Source: Oscillospiraceae bacterium (lineage in GTDB: Bacteria > Bacillota > Clostridia > Oscillospirales > Oscillospiraceae). Taken from it: a DNA stretch of 5,825 bases. This document shows, piece after piece, positions 5,262 through 5,825 of this stretch; positions within the stretch are counted from its first letter, which is position 1; the number at the start of each line of letters is the position of its first letter. Where the stretch lies: the NCBI GenBank assembly GCA_021205585.1, contig JAJPXI010000221.1, positions 1 through 5,825 of the forward strand, read 5' to 3'. The notes below the pieces were generated by a model. It had not been told where the DNA came from. It did not search any database and saw only the letters and a program-made list of their open reading frames with translations. A program made the translations under genes and the position numbers.

Positions 5262-5825
5262 GGCCGCGCCCCCGAAATCAGGAACACCGGGTTCTGGGCC
5301 AACAGCAAATTAAGGCTGCCCGCCCGCTTTGTCCGGCTGACCGCAATCTGGCTCACCTCCGGCTCGATTCCAAGCTCCTCCATCTCCCGGCAGGCCGCCT
5401 CCAGCGTCTCCAGGGCGATGGCCGACACGCACAGCCGAACCCTGGGATTGGCCCCCAGGGCGCGGGAGAGAATCTCCCCCAGCGCCCCGCCGCTGCCGCC
5501 TACGAACACCGCGTCCGGGGCGGGCAGGCCCTCCAGGGCCTCCGGGGCCCTGCCCCGCACCACCCGCAGCTTCCAGGCCCGGAAGCGCCGGCGGTTTTCC
5601 AAAATCAGCTCCGCCGCCTGCTCCTTTTCCTCCACCGCCCAGCACTGGCGGCTGTGCAGGGCCATCTCCACGCTGACGCTGCCCGTCCCGGCCCCCACGT
5701 CCCAGCAGCAGTCCGATGGGCCGACGGCCAACTTGGCCAGGGCGGCGGCCCGAACCTCCTGCTTGGTCATGGGAACCTGGCCCCGAAGCCATTCCCCGTC
5801 GGGGATGCCCGGCGCGCGCCGGGGG
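5258..5825 (-). CDS. cbiT: Cobalt-precorrin-6B C15-methyltransferase (decarboxylating), 5' end cut by window edge
   Basis: CbiT methylates C15 of the corrin ring and removes the C12 acetate carboxyl group. An ATG at 5770 would give 170 aa, but the frame stays open without a stop to the window edge and the extra 18 codons encode conserved family sequence: GIPDGEWLRGQVP leading into MTKQEVRAAALAKL. No start codon occurs in those 18 codons, so the gene begins outside the window. Counting from the internal Met, the SAM-binding motif DVGAGTGSVSVE is at 24-35 and the CbiT motif VFVGGSGG at 88-95. The tail with AQNPVFLISG also fits CbiT, including the C-terminal half of CbiE-CbiT (CobL-type) fusions. 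Whether CbiE is fused upstream cannot be seen. The stop overlaps the cbiA start by 4 nt. This is the first visible gene of the B12 run. Confidence 0.92.
   Translation of the reverse strand, partial: PRRAPGIPDGEWLRGQVPMTKQEVRAAALAKLAVGPSDCCWDVGAGTGSVSVEMALHSRQCWAVEEKEQAAELILENRRRFRAWKLRVVRGRAPEALEGLPAPDAVFVGGSGGALGEILSRALGANPRVRLCVSAIALETLEAACREMEELGIEPEVSQIAVSRTKRAGSLNLLLAQNPVFLISGARP

Noticed and set aside
5771..5825. Cobalamin riboswitch at the right edge
   Set aside because: The edge is coding sequence in frame with cbiT and shows no B12-box-like sequence; any leader would be further upstream.

Overview
The window is GC-rich, densely packed bacterial DNA that is mostly coded on the minus strand. 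The gene set and protein style suggest a high-GC gut-type Clostridia (Oscillospiraceae / Flavonifractor-like Firmicute). That taxonomic guess is inference from how the proteins read, not from a database search. It holds four genes of cobalamin (vitamin B12) biosynthesis, a tRNA methyltransferase gene, one unfamiliar membrane protein gene, and a decayed two-component regulatory locus.

Layout, left to right. Bases 2-360 (+) are the C-terminal part of an OmpR/PhoB-type response regulator, broken by an in-frame TAA and a one-base frameshift. It overlaps by 4 nt a second broken reading frame (357-535, +) with two hydrophobic segments, probably the remnant of its sensor partner. Converging on these from the right is trmB (1250-564, -), the tRNA m7G46 methyltransferase. 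Upstream of trmB and co-directional lies a 314-aa membrane protein (2236-1292, -) that looks like an ABC-permease extracytoplasmic (MacB_PCD-like) domain held between only two membrane helices. An 84-nt gap (2320-2237) with a possible promoter separates it from the B12 genes.

The right 3.5 kb is a tightly coupled B12 operon read right to left: cbiT (cut by the window edge, possibly the C-terminal half of a CbiE-CbiT fusion), cbiA, cobT, cobU. The junctions are a 4-nt ATGA overlap (cbiT/cbiA), a 14-nt overlap with a strong Shine-Dalgarno inside cbiA (cbiA/cobT), and a zero-gap TAA-ATG (cobT/cobU). CbiT methylates and decarboxylates the corrin ring, CbiA amidates the a and c side chains, CobT activates the lower-ligand base, and CobU activates cobinamide for joining to it. 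Thus one late ring-modification step, one amidation and two nucleotide-loop steps sit together. The cobalt-precorrin naming assumes the anaerobic route. No cobS, cobC, cobD or cbiP is present, and no cobalamin riboswitch is visible; any leader would lie beyond the right edge.

I see no rRNA, tRNA, CRISPR array, insertion sequence or convincing intrinsic terminator. The items most worth checking are the two-helix MacB_PCD-like orphan and the decayed regulator locus, where two frameshifts could be either real decay or base-calling errors in C-rich runs. I found no convincing evidence of a wholly new system.
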